DNA from: Chara braunii
Taxonomy: Eukaryota; Streptophyta; Charophyceae; Charales; Characeae
Assembly (NCBI GenBank): GCA_003427395.1
Contig: BFEA01000500.1
Coordinates: 430,396 to 494,395 of the forward strand
Direction of reading: 5' to 3'
DNA: 64,000 bases
Position numbers and translations under genes: made by a program. The notes under the pieces are model-generated. The model was not told the origin of the DNA. It saw only the letters and a program-made list of their open reading frames with translations, and searched no databases. Positions 1 to 11,698 of this stretch are shown one piece after another; position 1 is the first letter of the stretch; each line of letters starts with the position of its first letter.

Positions 1-85
<85 letters not shown>
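1..85. repeat. (GA)n microsatellite
   Basis: An almost pure AG dinucleotide run from the window edge up to the start of element A. It is the outer flank of the Penelope-like element that follows. Its true length is unknown because it runs off the window. Confidence 0.95.
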
Positions 86-1003
86 TGAAGAAGATGAAGA
101 AGAAGCGCAGAAGAACTCAGATAAGCAAGAAGCGAACACATGAAGATTCCGGAAAAACACTTTGCGAATTCGACCCACAACTTCATATCAAAGATAACAC
201 AGGAAAGTTCGGTACGCGTCACCCCTACGCGTTTCGCTGCTGGCGCACACAGCAGACTCGTCAAACGGCCATAAGTCGAGATGTAAAACACTCTACGGCC
301 CATCCTATTTATACTTGAGCTGATGCTTCGTTCGTCCCCTCCTACGCTACCTGTTACTCCATTCTAAGTCGTGATCACTCATCCGCTATTCTACAACATC
401 CATCCACCTAACTATGATACACGTACTTGGACCCTTTCCCGCTATCCATTCCACGATCCCTTCAAAAAAGGCCACCCGCCCGTCCTATCCCGCCTACACT
501 TGTCCCTTTATCCTTCGTCTTCAAATTCCCTCCCCTACTGTCAAGTTGTGTAAACTACTAAAGATATCCCATGACAGCCGACGCAAAACCCTCGTACCTC
601 TGCATACCTTCTAAATAGCTAAAGTAGATGGACCGAAAATGACAAAAATACGAAAAAACGCAAAAATGGCAAAACTGGCTGTTTGCCTATTCTTCATACC
701 AAAATGTCGGATCCGTTTCCTTATCTACAAAAAAGACAAAAAAAGACAAAATACGAAAAACACAAAAATGACCAAAACCGTTGTTTGCCTATTCTTCAGA
801 CAGAGATACGACTCTTCAAATGTCGGATCCATTTCCTTATCCATCCGTCGAAAAGACTCACGAAAGGGACCACAAAACTTAGTTTCCCACTTCATACTCG
901 GGTCTGGATTTTGACGAGTCTGGGGTATTTGGTGGGGAGGTAATTCCCCCACAGACCTCCGGAGTCCGGACAGCCTAGCAAACTTTGCGAGGGCTCCAGA
1001 GAG
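84..1003 (-). repeat. pseudo-LTR of element A, downstream copy
   Basis: Direct repeat of 5337-6306, nearly identical over most of its length. This copy lacks about 70 bp present in the other near 5758-5828 (the stretch around CCACCTACCATACG). It begins at the (GA)n tract and runs into the region encoding the RT C-terminus, as expected for Penelope-like pseudo-LTRs formed from partial tandem copies. Confidence 0.85.
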
Positions 1004-2977
1004 ACCTCCGGGGGATACCCCCGGAGGTGAGTTTCCATGATCAGGGCTGCTATGGCGGCTTTCAACGGTTCATCTGAATTCGACACCCGCTGAAGTCTGA
1101 CTAATGCTGCAAAGACTGCCCCTTTCTTGGTTGATTTCTTCGAAAAGGAGGAAAAATCTTGCATGGACTACACCCTCAGCCCCATTCCCTGCTTCAGGAA
1201 AATTTGATTCCGAGTTCTTGGATGAATCAGAATCCTGATTGGATCAATTAGCACCAAAATCTTGGTACCCAAGAATTCAAACACGTTCCTTCCTTCGTCC
1301 TTCCGCACCAACGTCGGACTCCTGTCGTAACAGGACTCGAACACCTCCCTAATCTTGTGTGCTGCTTGGTTTGAATGCATGTCCCCTATGCGGTATGCCA
1401 CCACAATTGTCACATCATCGATCATCTGAATCCCTCTCACTCGTGCACGGCTCGACCCCAAAAGTTCATGAACTCCGATTCAGCTCTCGCACATACTAAG
1501 CACGCCAGAGATGGACTCGAATTCCTCCCCGTAGGAATACCAAATTTCTGTTTCAGCATACTCCCAGGGCACTTCACGTAAGTATTGTCCAGTTCGAACT
1601 GGATGATCGATCAGATGTCGGCGAAGGAAAGATTGACTAATCCTTCCCTCCTTGGATTCAGTCTCATCATTGCATATATCTTCCCCGTGAGACATATGCT
1701 CACCCCTTTGAATCCTTTCGCCGCACATAACTGCGTGATCCAGTCAACGACTTTCAGTATGCTGTCATGTGACAGCCTCGCAAACATGTCTTTAATGTCA
1801 TAGCTCGCAGCCAACGCTCCGTCGGCTGCATTCCCCAACTCTCTCTCAAAATTCTCCATCCTTTCTCTTAGCTCGTCCGTAGCTTTGAGATCAAAGTGCA
1901 CGCTGCGATTGAGTCCAAAGAGCATATACCGAATGACTCTACCAGCTTTTACTCCTGCCAACCTTGCTGGATCATCGGTGGCCGGTGAAATCGGCCTCCA
2001 CCGCTCTAAATCTTTGTCCTTCGACAAAACATATGCCTTGCCGATCTTCCCACCGGTCTGCCACTTGCTATCCTGCTCAACCCTCTTCGGTCGAATTCTC
2101 CTTTCATCTTCCTAAGTACAATCTCCTCCCTTTGTTTGACCAGAGAAAAGCTCGGATTGCGATTAAAGGCATCTCTGCATGCCTTATTATACAGCTGAGG
2201 ACAGAGAAGTAGCATCAAGCCCGGATTCCGATCGATGGGCATGGCGACTAACTCCCTGTACGGTCTCATCACGTCCTGCACCTCCGTCACGCTCATCGCC
2301 TTGGACTGGTCAATGCGTCCTTTCTGATAACACTCGCATAGTTCGGACCCCTCGATCCTTACTGGTCCCTCCTTGGTCCATGCACCCACCCCTTCCCTAA
2401 TGCAATCTTCCAATACTCCCATAGGTAGTACCGCAAACCCGGATGTCACGTTCATGGAATTCACCACAGAGCTCGGTAGCCCAGGTACTTGGTCAATTCG
2501 TACCTTGATGTCACCGTTGGTTACTGGTACCCCCGGGACATTGCAGCAACATCGTGCCTGCTCCATCTCTGCGAAGGTCCAATGGTTATGGCCCTTATGG
2601 ATCACGCCACCCACCGGCCTCCTGTTTTTTGTTACCGTCCTCACCTTCACCGCTATAAACCAGTGCAAATAAGGATCTGTGACTGATTTCTCCACAACTC
2701 CCGCTGCCATTCTCCTTACCTCCCCCAACCGGATGTGCGGGGAGAATGGTACCTTGACGCACGGTCTCCTCATGATTTCAACCCCAAACCTCACCCTTAC
2801 CACCTTCGTGATCGATGTCTTCAGTTGATTCCGCACCTTCTTGTTTCCGAAGAGTGCGCACGTCCTATACAATGCAACCAGTTCACGCGAATCTCTCCGG
2901 TACATTCCGTTGATCTTCCCTGGGTTCCTCCGCAGTTCTCTCAGGACGTTCGGCCGGTGTTCCATGCTATTCAACAC
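892..2977 (-). pseudogene. Reverse transcriptase of element A (broken)
   Basis: Minus-strand RT spread over three frames. From N to C: a CxC linker (C-C-C, about 2551-2543); a fingers region reading LVAMPIDRNPG; KDKDLERWRPISPATDDP, a Penelope-type RT block; catalytic motif A in SYDIKDMFARLSH with its Asp near 1799; motif C as MIDD near 1419-1414; then a motif ending FEFLG near 1305-1270. The C-terminus reads LRGYPPEVSLEPSQ, inside the downstream pseudo-LTR. The reading frame changes near 2010 and 1600, and a stop lies near 1168, so no full protein can be made. The RT would copy the element RNA at the nuclease-cut target. It is homologous to, but clearly diverged from, the RT of element B. Confidence 0.85.
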
Positions 2978-3218
2978 TATTCAGATCATTACAAATGGCA
3001 AAACACCCCCTCCTTCGAAGATCTCCTTGCATTCTCTCACTGGCATCTCCCTTCCCCCAACTCATACCGTACTCATGCCGATCTTGCTTCTCACTACGTT
3101 CCACCTCTCTATCCAGACGTTCCCTCCCATTGTGACGATGCTCTGCTCCCCGGCCATTGTGCTCATCTCCTTCACTAGATCAATGATTGATTCCCGTCCG
3201 TTGAATCAAATAATTGAT

Positions 3219-3758
3219 TCAGAGACAGTCCCGTATTTCCTCTTCCCCTTTCCCTTCTTCCTCTCTTCCTTCTCCTCCTACCGCCTCTCTCCCCGTGCCT
3301 TGCGTATTCAATGTTGGAGAAAACTTGCTAATGAGAGCTTTTTCTACGGCTAGAGCATCGCTCGTCTTACTAATTAAGGGCAGAACCAGGTAATTTCGCC
3401 ACCCAAACACCTTCAACCACGCAATGCCATGTAGTTTGGGTGCATTCCCTAAGGTTCCACTTTTTGCCTTATTCACGTGATCAGTCCATCGCACGATAAT
3501 CTTCCGGGTCGTACACCCTATGTAGAAATGCTGGCACCAGGGACTCACGAGCACATACACACCTGGATCCCCGGTATACAAGTCACGATCCTCAACTCCA
3601 ACGATCCTTACCGACTTCTTGGCCCACGGGCACCCTCCGTAAAGCACAAACATCCTAAAAATCCGATCTTCTTTCTCTACATTCGGATTCACCCGTCCCT
3701 TATCAATCTGCTCCCCCCTTTCTACCATAGTTCTCCTTAGCTCAGAAAGGACATCCAT
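3219..3758 (-). CDS. GIY-YIG endonuclease of element A
   Basis: An uninterrupted 179-aa ORF with an ATG start. The GIY-YIG core is visible: GVY at residues 66-68, YIG at 79-81, Arg86, W91/H94, and a conserved Glu139 followed by N151 in the last helix. The family cleaves DNA with one metal; in Penelope-like elements it nicks the target for retrotransposition. It lies between the zinc-knuckle ORF and the RT, so the nuclease is N-terminal to the RT. It was probably part of one longer polyprotein, so its apparent ends may be products of decay rather than true termini. A Lys/Glu-rich tail follows the domain. Confidence 0.85.
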   Translation of the reverse strand: MDVLSELRRTMVERGEQIDKGRVNPNVEKEDRIFRMFVLYGGCPWAKKSVRIVGVEDRDLYTGDPGVYVLVSPWCQHFYIGCTTRKIIVRWTDHVNKAKSGTLGNAPKLHGIAWLKVFGWRNYLVLPLISKTSDALAVEKALISKFSPTLNTQGTGREAVGGEGREEEGKGEEEIRDCL

Positions 3759-3892
3759 GTCGGCCTCCCCTTACCTTCACCAAGGCATCATTTCTCAAAG
3801 ATGGGAGAGAACTTACCGCTTTCTACGAACTCCTTATACGTCAGTTTCGCCTTACATCTCACTAGCTCCCCAATGGCATTGTCCTTCTTCGA

Positions 3893-4673
3893 CTATTCAA
3901 TACCTTCCTGACTACAGAGCTTCCTCAACTCTGGGACCTTCTTCTCCAACAGCCTCCAGTGCATTTCGATGGCAAAGTCGAGCATTTCTGTTCCGCCTGT
4001 CCCCCCTTCGGATTCCTTCTTCATAGGAGGTGGGGTCCTAACTTCATCCTCGTCGTCGTCGTCGACCCTCACCGGGTTTCCGTAGTACCCCTTCTTCAAG
4101 CTTTTGGAAATCCTTCCCTCCTCTACTATCTTCCTCTTCCCCTTCCTTTTTTCAATCGCCGCCTCCTCTTTCACTTCCTCACTGTCGTCATCAGATTCCA
4201 TTAGATAGCTCCTTATTTCCCGTAGCATCCTCGCCTTCGTCTTGGGTGATTTCTTCTTCCCAATCACTTCCTCGTTCTTGTTACTCGGTGTGGTATGCTG
4301 CGTAAGCAGGCGTACCATCCGTGCTTCCAACCTTGCTCCCCTCGCCGCTTCCCTCATTCTCTCTCTCTCTCTCTCTCCTATTTTCTTCATCCCTCCTCTT
4401 TGTTTCCTCCTCTTCCTTCACTCTCCTTTCCTCCTCCGTCTTTCTCTTACGAATCTTTTCTCTAAAGTACCCGTTCATTTCCTTCGTCTCTTCATCCATG
4501 GTCCCGCTCGCTTAAAACGGTGGCCTTCCATTGCCCCCTGCCCAGCAAGTGCGTGCGTAATGACCCGCTTTCCCACAGATATAACATGATACCATCCCTT
4601 GCTGATTCCCGTTCTGCGGACCACTCCCATATCCTTGGATCTGAGGAGCGCCCTGATTCTGATAGTTCGCCAT
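3893..4673 (-). pseudogene. Zinc-knuckle, coiled-coil, SAP-like protein of element A (broken)
   Basis: Starts at an ATG (4673) and quickly reaches an intact CCHC knuckle reading CYICGKAGHYARTC. An in-frame TAA near 4514 interrupts it; the frame then continues with a Glu/Arg-rich coiled-coil stretch and shifts near 4390. The second segment carries KKKSPKTKARMLREIRSYL, an acidic patch, and ends in KKVPELRKLCSQEGIE, which resembles the first half of a SAP DNA-binding motif. CCHC knuckles bind nucleic acid in Gag-like proteins, so an RNA-packaging or chaperone role is inferred. It shares start, order and motifs with 12314-11477 of element B, which supports it as a real element gene. Confidence 0.75.
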
Positions 4674-4699
4674 GTTATCTCCTCCTCGTCAATCTTCTT

Positions 4700-5336
4700 C
4701 TACTCCTCCTCCTTTGATCTCTTACTACACAGTCCAAGCTATACAACCTCCCGAGAAATCTCTCTAAAAATTCAAATAGCTCCCCTCTCGATTCGCTATC
4801 ATCAAACTGTAGTGCGACAAATAGACTCGGTACGAGGTTAATCTACCACTATCCTTTCTAAGTCTACCCAAAGTCGATGTATCTCTTCGACCCTAAAATT
4901 ATGATCCCCTAATTCGTAACCGGGGTCCGATGCACGCAGATCTCGTACTATAGAACGCCCGTTCTCAACCACCTCGTCACATCTACCAGATAGCCGCTCA
5001 CTGTGTTTCATCAACCAATCTTACTTACCCGAAGGCGATCACACTTCCGGTCATATACACTCCGACTGGCACAGACTTGTCATTGTGTCCCTCCTAGTAC
5101 TGTGCTCCCCCAAACCCTGTTGAGTCCAAACTTGGTCTGTGTGACATTCTCCCTGGAAAAGTTCACGGCCCGATGCTGAAGAACTGTCACCTCATCAAAG
5201 CTACTCAACGTTCTAAAGCGCGCTGTAAAGAGCTCAGTAAAGAGCGCTGTAAAAAAACGTTGTAACGAATGCTGCAACGAACGCAGCCACTAGTAGCCAA
5301 CGCTATGTGCAAACACCAACGGTTACCACGCTGTTC
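4700..5336. other. Untranslated leader of element A
   Basis: No supported coding region. On the minus strand this lies between the upstream pseudo-LTR and the zinc-knuckle ORF, so it is probably the 5' leader of element A. Its outer edge, near 5320, reads GGTTACCACGCTGTTC just before the pseudo-LTR. Element B has a nearly identical string at its equivalent junction. Confidence 0.5.
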
Positions 5337-6304
5337 GAGATGAAGAAGAAGCGCAGAAGAACTCAGATAAGCAAGAAGCGAACACATGAAGACTTCGGAA
5401 AAACACTTTGCGAACTCGACCCACAACTTCATATCAATGATAACACAGGAAAGTTCGGTACGCGTCGCCCCTACGCGTTTCGCTGTTGGCGCACACAGCA
5501 GACTCGTCAGGGGGCCAGAAGTCGAGATGTAAAACACTCTACGGCCCATCCTATTTATACTTGAGCTGATGCTTCATTCGTGCCCTCCTACGCTACCTCT
5601 TACTCCATTCTAAGCCGTGATCCCTGATCCGCTATTCTACAGCATCCATCCACCTAACTATGATACACGTACTTGGACCCTTTCTCGCTATCCATTCCAC
5701 GATCCCTTCGAAAAAGGTCACCCGCCCGTCCTGTCCCGCCTACACTTGTCCATTTTTCCCACCTACCATACGTCTTGGCTTCTTCATTTCCTTCTACCAT
5801 TGCCACCTTCCTCGTCTCTTCATCTATCCTTCGTCTTCAAATTCTCTCCCCTACTGTCAAGTTGTGTAAACTACTAAAGATATTCCATGACAGCCAATGC
5901 AAAACCCTCGTACCTATGCATATCTTCTAAATAGCTAAAGTAGATGGACCGAAAATGACAAAAATACGAAAAAACGCAAAGACGGCAAAACCGGTTGTTT
6001 GCCTATTCTTCAAACCAAAATGTCGCATCCGTTTCCTTATCTACAAAAAAGACAAAAAAGACAAAATACGGAAAACTCAAAAATGACAAAAACCGTTGTT
6101 TGCCTATTCTTCAGACAAAGATACGGCTCTTCAAATGTCGGATCCGTTTCCTTATCCATCCGTCGAGAAGACTCACGAAAGGGACCGCAAAACTTAGTTT
6201 CCCACTTCATACTCGAGTCAGGATTTTGATGAGTCCGGGGTATTCGGTGGGGAGGTAATCCCCCCACAGACCTCCGGACAGCCTAGCAAACTTTGTGAGG
6301 GCTC

Positions 6305-6306
<2 letters not shown>
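5337..6306 (-). repeat. pseudo-LTR of element A, upstream copy
   Basis: Longer partner of 84-1003. It ends abruptly at GAGGGCTCCC followed by a (GA)n tract at 6307. That is exactly where the full-length RT coding copy (991-1003) continues from GGGCTCCAGAGAG into coding sequence. The junction suggests the AGAGAG string in the element and the microsatellite share homology used at integration. Confidence 0.85.
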
Positions 6307-6365
<59 letters not shown>

Positions 6366-6387
6366 CCGGGCAGTTCTATTTGTGACG

Positions 6388-6446
<59 letters not shown>
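6307..6446. repeat. (GA)n-(TA)n-(GA)n microsatellite between elements A and B
   Basis: About 50 bp of (GA)n, a short unique stretch, about 23 bp of (TA)n and about 35 bp of (GA)n. It separates the two elements and forms the flank of both. Confidence 0.95.
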
Positions 6447-6452
<6 letters not shown>

Positions 6453-8663
6453 AGGAACACTAGAGACTCTCCTAGGGACACTTGTGATACAGACGCGATA
6501 TCACTAGGATAGTATACACCAGAAATAAGGAAAGATGGAGAAGAGATGAATGATATATTATCAATACGTCATATTCTCTCCACATCTCAGTACGCGTTGC
6601 CTCGACGCGTTTCACTGCCAGCGTACATGGCAGACTCATCAGGAGGCTTTCTCAAACTCCAGCACCTTTTCCATAATAGCTCTTACTTCGAGGATTGATG
6701 ATATCTCTCGTTACTCATCCTCTTTTATAACTATCAGCATAGTCCCTAATGCCCAAAAATTCGAACTCCTTCAGATTTACGTTCCTCAACTTCACACCCC
6801 GGCTACTCACTACTCTGTTTCATCCCCTCATACTCGAACGACTACCTTCTACTCTATTCGCTCCTTACTCACTCCCTACTCTCTTGGTCATATTCGTCCC
6901 CTATGCAGCTTTCATATCTAATCCTAGGCAGATCCGTCCAAGCACTGTGTAACTGTTTGAACGCCGCGAATGCGCGTTCGCGTTCAAATGTGCGTTTGAA
7001 CGCGGATTGCGCATTCTCGTTCAAAATTGAACGGCGTTCAATTTTTTATTTTTATTTTCAAAAAAATATTTTCGATGCCTGAAAATATTTTTTTTTTCTG
7101 ATTTTTTTTTTGTGAGTTCTATATGATGTGGGCTACATGTTTGTAAATTTTGGAGTCATTTTGCCAAGGGAACAAAAAATGAAAAATCTCCAAAGATGGC
7201 GGTGTCAAATCATGTTCGCCCACTAATTTCAATTCTCTTTTTACTTTTTTCTATTTTCTGTTCTCTATTTGTATTTCGAATTTGATAGCAAATTTGGATG
7301 TGAGTCTCAGGAAAATATTGTTTATTTTATTTTTCTTCATAACAGAGTTTTTTCCAGAATTTTTAGAGAAATGTTGTTGTTGTTTTTTTTTTCCCCCCCG
7401 CGCGGAATTGAACTCCACGTTCGGTCGCGTTCACTGAACATGTGTTCATTCCGTTCAGCTTCTAAACGGAAAACCCGCCTTCAATGAACGCACGGTAACG
7501 CAGGTCAAGCATCACCTTCTCTTCGTATGATCGAGTCGCCGATCTTATGTCAGTTGCCAATAATAGAATACGCTTACATCTCGCTGAATTCTCAGTTCGT
7601 TCTCGATGTTTATCTCGCCCATTGCTGCAGATCCCACTATAGTGTTGTTGCCATGGTTTTCGTGAATGGAGCTGCCACTGTGTTCCACAGTCAATTCGGA
7701 TTTTTTCCGCTTTACTTTTCTTCGAGATATGTTACATCCTGGAGAGTCGAACTGTTTTTTGTTTCGTCCATATTCGGATAGGTGTGCCTTTGCATAATCT
7801 TGGCGCACCAATTTCTTTCCCACTCGGCTGAAAATCATCTCATATTCTAGATGGAACCACCCTTGTTCTCGGATGTGTTCATAAGTACGAATCGATCATG
7901 ATCAGTTTTGCGGTTCAATTAGGCAAAAAAATGGTATCTTTAAAAAAGTGTTGAGCTGCCTATGAGACGAAAAATGCGTTCAGGTTCGTCAAAAAACGAT
8001 TCGAAAAAACATCAACAACTTTTCGGATATTCGAAAAAACATCTCCATATATTTGAATTTCAGTCGGATGGATGATCGTCCGAAATCGCCTGCTTACAAA
8101 AAATAAGAATTTTAATAAACCCGCTGTTCAGGACTATTTCCTATTACAGTACGATCTCATGGTATTCCATGCTCAAAAAAATTTCGTACTCCCCGTATCA
8201 CATTCTAGATGGATTTTTCTATGTTCCCGGATCTATCCGTTGGATCGGCCGACCAAACGACCCATATTTAGAAAACATTACATGGTACAAATTGGCAAAA
8301 ATCAGCAAAATTACCAAATGATAACTTTGAAAATGTTGAGCTGCCTACGATAGGCAAAATTCGCTCAGGTTCTTAAAATTCAGAACAAAAACCGCTTCGG
8401 GAATCACCAGCGTTCAGACAAACAATTCCGTCGGATGGACGTTCGTCAGAAAATTCCTGAATACAGGAAAATAGGTATTACTGAATATAGGTCCGCTGTT
8501 TTTTAGGGGGGGCCTATCCTATTCTACCCCTATAATAATGCAATATGAGATACTTCGTACTCAAAATCCTACTTCTAAATACTTGGTCTATCCGGGGTAC
8601 ATCCTGGAGAGATTCTCTCCCCAGGCACCACCGGATAGTCTAGCAAACTTTGTAAGAGCACCG
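6447..8663 (-). repeat. pseudo-LTR of element B, downstream copy
   Basis: Direct repeat of 12917-14565 with only scattered substitutions, once the 559-bp insertion at 6945-7503 is removed. It starts at the (GA)n tract and runs into the RT C-terminal coding end. Confidence 0.85.
6945..7503. mobile_element. Non-autonomous hAT-like element 1
   Basis: An insertion absent from the partner pseudo-LTR, where the empty site reads GCCAAGCA near 13411. The flanking 8-bp copies TCCAAGCA (6937-6944) and GTCAAGCA (7504-7511) each differ from the empty site by one base. The ends read CTGTGTAACT and GGTAACGCAG, giving short imperfect terminal inverted repeats. Both subterminal regions carry repeated TTGAACGCG/CGTTCAA strings, while the middle is A/T-rich. 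No transposase is encoded. An 8-bp target duplication and subterminal repeats fit the hAT superfamily; the lack of a canonical CA terminus leaves some doubt. Confidence 0.8.
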
Positions 8664-10562
8664 AAAGAGACCTCTGGGGGGTATCCCCGGAGGCGAGATT
8701 CCATTACGACTGTTGTAATAGCTTCCAACGTTGTATCGTCCGATGCCGACATCTTGTGGATTTGAATCCTACTTGCGAATAGTACAACTTTCTTCATCGT
8801 TTTCTTCGTGTACGATCCGAAATTTTGCATGGAGTGTATCCTCAAACTCTCACCTTTGGCTAAGCTGTCTTGGTTTCTGGTCCTGGGAAGGATATGCACG
8901 AAAATAGGGGATATGTCCACCCATATTCTTGCCCCTAGGAATTCAAATCTATTTTGTCCCTCATCTTTTCTGACCAGTTTTAGGCTCAGATCATAACAGT
9001 TTTCAAAATTTTCAGCAATCTCCAGAGCTGTCTGTCGCATCTCTAGCACATCTGATCGATATGCAATGAGCAACGCCACGTCATCAGTCAAGCATACACC
9101 TCTGCACAATCGCTTCTCCCTGCCCAAGGATTCCACAAACATGGTTTTCGATCGTGGACATACCAAACATGCCAGGGATGGACTCGAGTTCCTTCCCATT
9201 CGTATGCCAAATTCTTGTTTGGACTTCGCCAGAGCTCACTACATACGTATTTCGAAGTTCAAAAACTACCATATTCTTAATATCCACAAAACTGATGTGA
9301 ACAAAGCCTTCCTCGCTTCTTCTTGATTTCGTTAATCTACAGATCTTGCCCCTCCTGGCTACTTTCACTGCCACATATCCACTGCTCTTATGGTACTCGA
9401 TCAACCATTCTACCGCTGCCAAAATACTCTCATGTGAGAGTTTTGCAAACATATCCTTAATGTCAAAACTCCTAGCAATCACTGAATCCCTCTCTTTCCT
9501 TAACGCTTCCTAGTGTTTCTCACATGTCTCACGAAGATCATCAAATGATCTCATATCAAAGTGCATCCATTCCTTCAACGCAAATGTCATGTATCGAATG
9601 ACCCTTCCTACCCTTGCACCTGCCAACCTGGTTGGATCTTTAGTAGCTGGTGCAATCGGTCTCCACCAATTTACGTCCTTGTCCTTTAGTAGCGTGTACG
9701 CACGACCAATCTGCCCACATGTATACCACATCCCTGCTCTGTTCAAATTCTTCCTAAAAAACTCGGACTTCATCCTGCTCATAATCTCTTTTTCCTTCTC
9801 AGCAGTCGGGCTATAGCTCCCATTCCAGTTAAAAGTCATCTTGCAGGCATGGACATATAGGACTGGACATATCAATAGAGTGGCACCCGGGTTCCGATCG
9901 AGCGGAACAGCTACCAGACTCTCAAACCGACTAGTGTGAGTCCTCACTTCTTCTTTCGTCATCACGTACGATACATCGTGCTCTTTCACGAGCAGACACC
10001 TTGTCAGTTCTACCTCCTCAATTGGTATCTGCTTACCTGGAGCCCATGGTTTTGTAGCCTGGTACACGCATGTCTTTACTTCCTTCCTTGTAATCAGTTT
10101 TCCCTTCATAACGTTCCGTGAAATCTTCATGAATGCTGGAATTCTTTCAACTTCATCAAGGCGAACCTTGACGTGCCCTTAATCTCTCTGTAAATCCAGT
10201 CCAACGCATGCGCATTCAGCTTCAGCGACTGTCGCCCACCTTCGATGATTGTGGATAGATTGCACCACAGTTCTCCTCTTCGCATATACGATCCTGTTTT
10301 TTTCGGCCACATAGTTTCCAATGTAAGAATCACTAATCGCCTTCTTGATTATCGTGGCTACCAGGGTCCTGATTTCTCCGCCTTTCACATTCGTACATAA
10401 TGGTATCTTCGCAGTCGGTCTTCTTCGAAGATCGTATCTGAATCTGGACTTCCCCACCTTGACCAATTTTTCCTTCAATGTCTGCCTCCTCATTTTTGCC
10501 ACGAATATTATCGAGGTACGGTACAAATTGATCAGCTCCTTAGCTGACTTCTTGTATACCAT
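8588..10562 (-). pseudogene. Reverse transcriptase of element B (broken)
   Basis: Minus-strand RT broken across two or three frames. The N-terminal linker segment (10562-10179) ends in AECACVGLD, the CxC motif, near 10214-10206. Then come LVAVPLDRNPGATLLICP, KDKDVNWWRPIAPATKDP, motif A as SFDIKDMFAKLSH with its Asp near 9464, a motif B-like MGRNSSPSLACLVC at 9199, motif C LTDD near 9085-9080, and FEFLG. The C-terminus reads LRGYPPEVSFGALTKF, matching element A. Frame shifts lie near 10179, 9500 and 9200. A further segment upstream in the same frame (10826-10572), ended by one stop, probably belongs to the linker. Confidence 0.85.
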
Positions 10563-10888
10563 TCGTATCCTCTATGGTTGTCTCAATAGATGTTTCAGAA
10601 AATTTTTCCTATTCTTTATACTCGATGGGACAATCGCGATCTTAACTACTTCAAAAATACCCCCTTCTTCCAGTCCCCTCTTCCAATCTTTGAGAAATCT
10701 TTGCTCCCCTCCATTTTTCAAAATACACCTCCCTATCTTATTCCTGACCACGGCCCACTTCTCCACCCATATACTTCCTCCACTGACTGTAAGCGTATGC
10801 CTCCTCCCGTCATCTTTCCATTTCATTTCTTCATCAACTCGATTATCCGTGCTTCACTATTACAAGTGACAACACTCCCTTGTTTCCC

Positions 10889-11422
10889 TCATGCTGATCT
10901 TTTTCCTCTCTCCCGCCTACCCTTTCTTTTCCTATTATTTTTTCCCAATGTTCCTCTCCCCCAGGTATTTAGCGATGGTGAGAAGCGAGATATAAGATAC
11001 TTCTCTACTGCCAGTGGGTCGGCCACTCCTACGATAATAGGAATACACAAGTACTTGTCCCAGCCAAAACTAGCCAACCAAGCGTGGAGCTTTGGAGCAT
11101 TCCCGTATTTACCTGTCGTTGCACATCGTACGTGTTCTGCCCATCTGGTAATCACCTTTCTCGATATGCATCCGATGTAATATCTTCTGCACCATAGGCT
11201 AACTATGACATACACACCTGCGGCATTCGTGGTGATTAGGTCCTTTGCTTCCTCGTTCATCACCTCCACCCACTTCTTAGCCCACGGCCTATGGGTATTT
11301 CCTCTCAGCACACACAGCAAGAACCTTCTAATCAGATCATCCTCCACGAATACATCCCACTTCTGATCATCGATCTTGAACCTCCGCGTCCGATTACTCA
11401 TCGCGACGCGAAGGTCCTCCAT
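10889..11422 (-). CDS. GIY-YIG endonuclease of element B
   Basis: An open 177-aa stretch with an in-frame ATG. Core motifs: GVY 69-71, YIG 82-84, Arg89, W94/H97, Glu140 and N152. The tail is rich in Lys and Arg. It aligns closely with the element A nuclease, including NAPKLH and the block LAVEK-LIS-FSP-LNT. The SAP-like segment directly upstream is in the same frame, separated by one stop near 11479, so the nuclease was probably internal to a larger polyprotein. Confidence 0.85.
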   Translation of the reverse strand: MEDLRVAMSNRTRRFKIDDQKWDVFVEDDLIRRFLLCVLRGNTHRPWAKKWVEVMNEEAKDLITTNAAGVYVIVSLWCRRYYIGCISRKVITRWAEHVRCATTGKYGNAPKLHAWLASFGWDKYLCIPIIVGVADPLAVEKYLISRFSPSLNTWGRGTLGKNNRKRKGRRERGKRSA

Positions 11423-11476
11423 CCTTCCTTCGATTGGATCCTACCGGTGTCCTATCGGTGATAAGGCTGCATCGTC

Positions 11477-11698
11477 CTATGTTAGCTTGGTTCGATTCCG
11501 GACAAGATCTCTGATCACAACGTCCCTCTTCGTCCATTCCACTCCTTCATCTTCGCACAACGTGCGTAACTCCGGCACCTTCTTCTTCGAGAGTTGGTGA
11601 TGCATCTCAAGAGCGTACTCTAGCATTTCCCCGCTCACCTCTTCCGAGTTTAGCCTTCGCCTTGCTGTTGGCGGTGCGTTGTTCATCGGATATCTCAT
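11477..11698 (-). pseudogene. SAP-like segment of element B ORF1
   Basis: A 73-aa segment containing MLEYALEMHHQLSKKKVPE then LRTLCEDEGVEWTKRDVVIRDLV. The helix-linker-helix pattern, with Leu, Gly and basic residues spaced as in SAP domains, suggests DNA binding. It is shifted by one frame relative to the zinc-knuckle ORF, which it overlaps near 11607-11698, and is one stop away from the nuclease. The SAP assignment is by pattern only. Confidence 0.55.

Larger units (their letters stand above)
84..6306 (-). mobile_element. Penelope-like retroelement A (GIY-YIG before RT)
   Basis: A degenerate minus-strand retroelement bounded by direct repeats and by (GA)n on both sides. In transcription order it holds an upstream pseudo-LTR (6306-5337), a zinc-knuckle/coiled-coil/SAP-like ORF (4673-3893), a GIY-YIG nuclease (3758-3219), a CxC linker (about 2551-2543), a reverse transcriptase (2977-892) and a partial second pseudo-LTR (about 1003-84). 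A nuclease before the RT, a CxC motif between them, pseudo-LTRs and microsatellite flanks are established hallmarks of the Chlamys/Naiad Penelope-like elements. Several stops and frameshifts make this copy non-autonomous. The clade call is inferred from architecture, not from a phylogeny. Confidence 0.85.
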
